Shown one piece after another: positions 6,352-7,269 of a stretch of 7,269 nucleotides of DNA. The notes under the pieces were generated by a model. The model saw only the letters and a program-made list of their open reading frames with translations, was not told the DNA's origin and made no database searches. A program made the position numbers and the translations under genes. The stretch is from positions 1 to 7,269 of the forward strand of contig QNBY01000051.1 in assembly GCA_003644275.1 (NCBI GenBank). Direction: 5' to 3'. The stretch is from Planctomycetota bacterium (lineage in GTDB: Bacteria > Planctomycetota > B143-G9). The first letter of the stretch is position 1, and each line of letters opens with the position of its first letter.

Positions 6352-7269
6352 TCAACGCACGGCGGACGTGTAGTTCTCGAACAGCGTGTACTCCTTGAGG
6401 AAGGCGAGTTTTATCGTGCCGGTGGGGCCGTTCCTCTGCTTCGCCACGATGACCTCGGCGACGCCCGGCTCCTTCGTCTTCTCCCTGTTGTAGTACTCGT
6501 CCCGGTAGAGCAGAAGCACCACGTCGGCGTCCTGCTCTATGGCGCCGGACTCTCTCAGGTGGGAAAGACGCGGCCTCTGGTCCTTGCCTGCCTCGGCCTC
6601 GCGGCTTATCTGCGACCCTGCAATTATCGGTATCGAAAGCTCCTTGGCAAGCAACTTGAGGCTGCGCGAGATCTCGGCCACCTCCTGCTGGCGGTTCTCG
6701 AAGCGGCTGTTGCCCTGCATGAGCTGAAGGTAGTCTATGAAGATGGCGCCGATGCCGTAGCGGCTCTTGAGCCTCCTCGCCCGGGAGCGGAGCTGGGCGG
6801 GCGACAGGGACACGCTGTCGTCTATGATGAGAAGCAGGTCCTCCAGCTGCCCCGCGGCCTCGATGAGGCGCTGCTTGTATCCCTTCGGCAGTCCCTGGCG
6901 GCGGCGCAGCTCCTGGACGGGCACCTTGGCCAGGCCGCAGAGTATGTTCGCGGCGCACTGCTCGCGGCTCATCTCGAGGGAGAACACCGCGCAGGGCACG
7001 CGGGGAGGCCCGGCGGCTATCTTGGCCGCCATGGAGAGGATGAGCGAACTCTTGCCCATGCTGGGACGGCCGGCGATGATGATGAACTCGCCCGGGTGGA
7101 AGCCGGTGGTCATCTCGTCGAGGCGGAAGTAGTGAGTCTTGACTATCCGCCGGCCGCTCTCCTCGAGCTCCTCCGGCGTGCGCACCTGCTCCTCCAGCAC
7201 CTGCGCCACGATGTCCTTCAGCTCGCCGGGCTCCGTGTGGCCCGAACCCAGCGATATGGAGTATATCTC
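6352..7269 (-). CDS. dnaB: DnaB-family replicative DNA helicase, C-terminal part (5' end outside window)
   Basis: This is the RecA-like ATPase half of a hexameric 5'-3' replicative helicase, which unwinds DNA at the replication fork. 305 residues are visible. The frame is open to the right edge, so the N-terminal domain and probably part of the linker are missing from view. Visible residue 1 is at 7269. Walker A GRPSMGKSS is at 67-75, the catalytic-Glu strand FSLEMS at 96-101, and Walker B IFIDYLQLM at 176-184. The family block LRESGAIEQDAD is at 238-249, and KQRNGPTG, with the Lys/Arg finger pair, at 277-284. These motifs make the family assignment secure. Oddities: the linker motif usually reading TGF.DLD is THYFRLD here (45-51), and the usual SQLNR/SQLSR is SQISR (219-223). 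A replicative-helicase paralogue or phage-type DnaB cannot be excluded without the N-terminus. The stop (TGA) lies 17 bases before bamA, suggesting cotranscription. Confidence 0.93.
   Translation of the reverse strand, partial: EIYSISLGSGHTEPGELKDIVAQVLEEQVRTPEELEESGRRIVKTHYFRLDEMTTGFHPGEFIIIAGRPSMGKSSLILSMAAKIAAGPPRVPCAVFSLEMSREQCAANILCGLAKVPVQELRRRQGLPKGYKQRLIEAAGQLEDLLLIIDDSVSLSPAQLRSRARRLKSRYGIGAIFIDYLQLMQGNSRFENRQQEVAEISRSLKLLAKELSIPIIAGSQISREAEAGKDQRPRLSHLRESGAIEQDADVVLLLYRDEYYNREKTKEPGVAEVIVAKQRNGPTGTIKLAFLKEYTLFENYTSAVR

Noticed and set aside
4838..6373. 511-codon plus-strand open frame opposite bamA
   Set aside because: Low-complexity Leu/Val/Glu/His composition mirrors the bamA codons, with no recognisable motifs. 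GC-rich sequence with few stops explains it.
4001..6958. 985-residue version of BamA extending into dnaB
   Set aside because: The extra N-terminal part is an out-of-frame reading of dnaB with Arg/Gly/Ala-rich composition. The GTG at 6334 with its ribosome binding site and signal peptide is the credible start.

Overview
The window is one strand-uniform stretch of a GC-rich Gram-negative (LPS-making) bacterial genome. All seven genes lie on the minus strand and are read from the right edge to the left edge: dnaB (3' part), bamA, a skp/ompH-type chaperone gene, lpxD, lpxC, fabZ and lpxB (5' part). There is no stretch without a gene longer than about 20 bases. I see no promoter, terminator, RNA gene, mobile element, CRISPR array or notable repeat.

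Layout in transcription order. The C-terminal ATPase part of a DnaB-family replicative helicase (7269 to 6352) enters at the right edge. After 17 bases comes bamA (6334 to 4001, GTG start), the outer-membrane beta-barrel assembly protein. After 20 bases comes skp/ompH (3980 to 3270), a periplasmic chaperone. After another 20 bases comes lpxD (3249 to 2203). lpxC (2219 to 1410) overlaps lpxD by 17 bases, fabZ (1413 to 940) overlaps lpxC by 4 bases (ATGA), and lpxB (940 to the left edge) overlaps fabZ by 1 base (TGATG). The spacing and good Shine-Dalgarno sequences suggest one polycistronic unit with translational coupling in its lipid A half.

The genes form one outer-membrane programme. BamA and Skp deliver and insert beta-barrel proteins. 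LpxC, LpxD and LpxB make the lipid A disaccharide. FabZ dehydrates 3-hydroxyacyl-ACP and so competes with lipid A synthesis for the same acyl donor. This is the classic bamA-skp-lpxD-fabZ-(lpxA)-lpxB cluster with three departures: lpxC sits inside it, lpxA is absent between fabZ and lpxB, and a dnaB-type helicase gene is joined to its front.

Organism: no species can be named. The enlarged Skp-like protein with an extra C-terminal region, the separate lpxC and fabZ genes, the dnaB-bamA junction and the heavy use of ATA isoleucine codons despite high GC do not look like a familiar proteobacterium. An uncultured or deep-branching Gram-negative phylum is a reasonable guess, but only a guess. I found no undescribed system. 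The interest lies in the gene order, the codon bias and several divergent motifs in otherwise standard enzymes.
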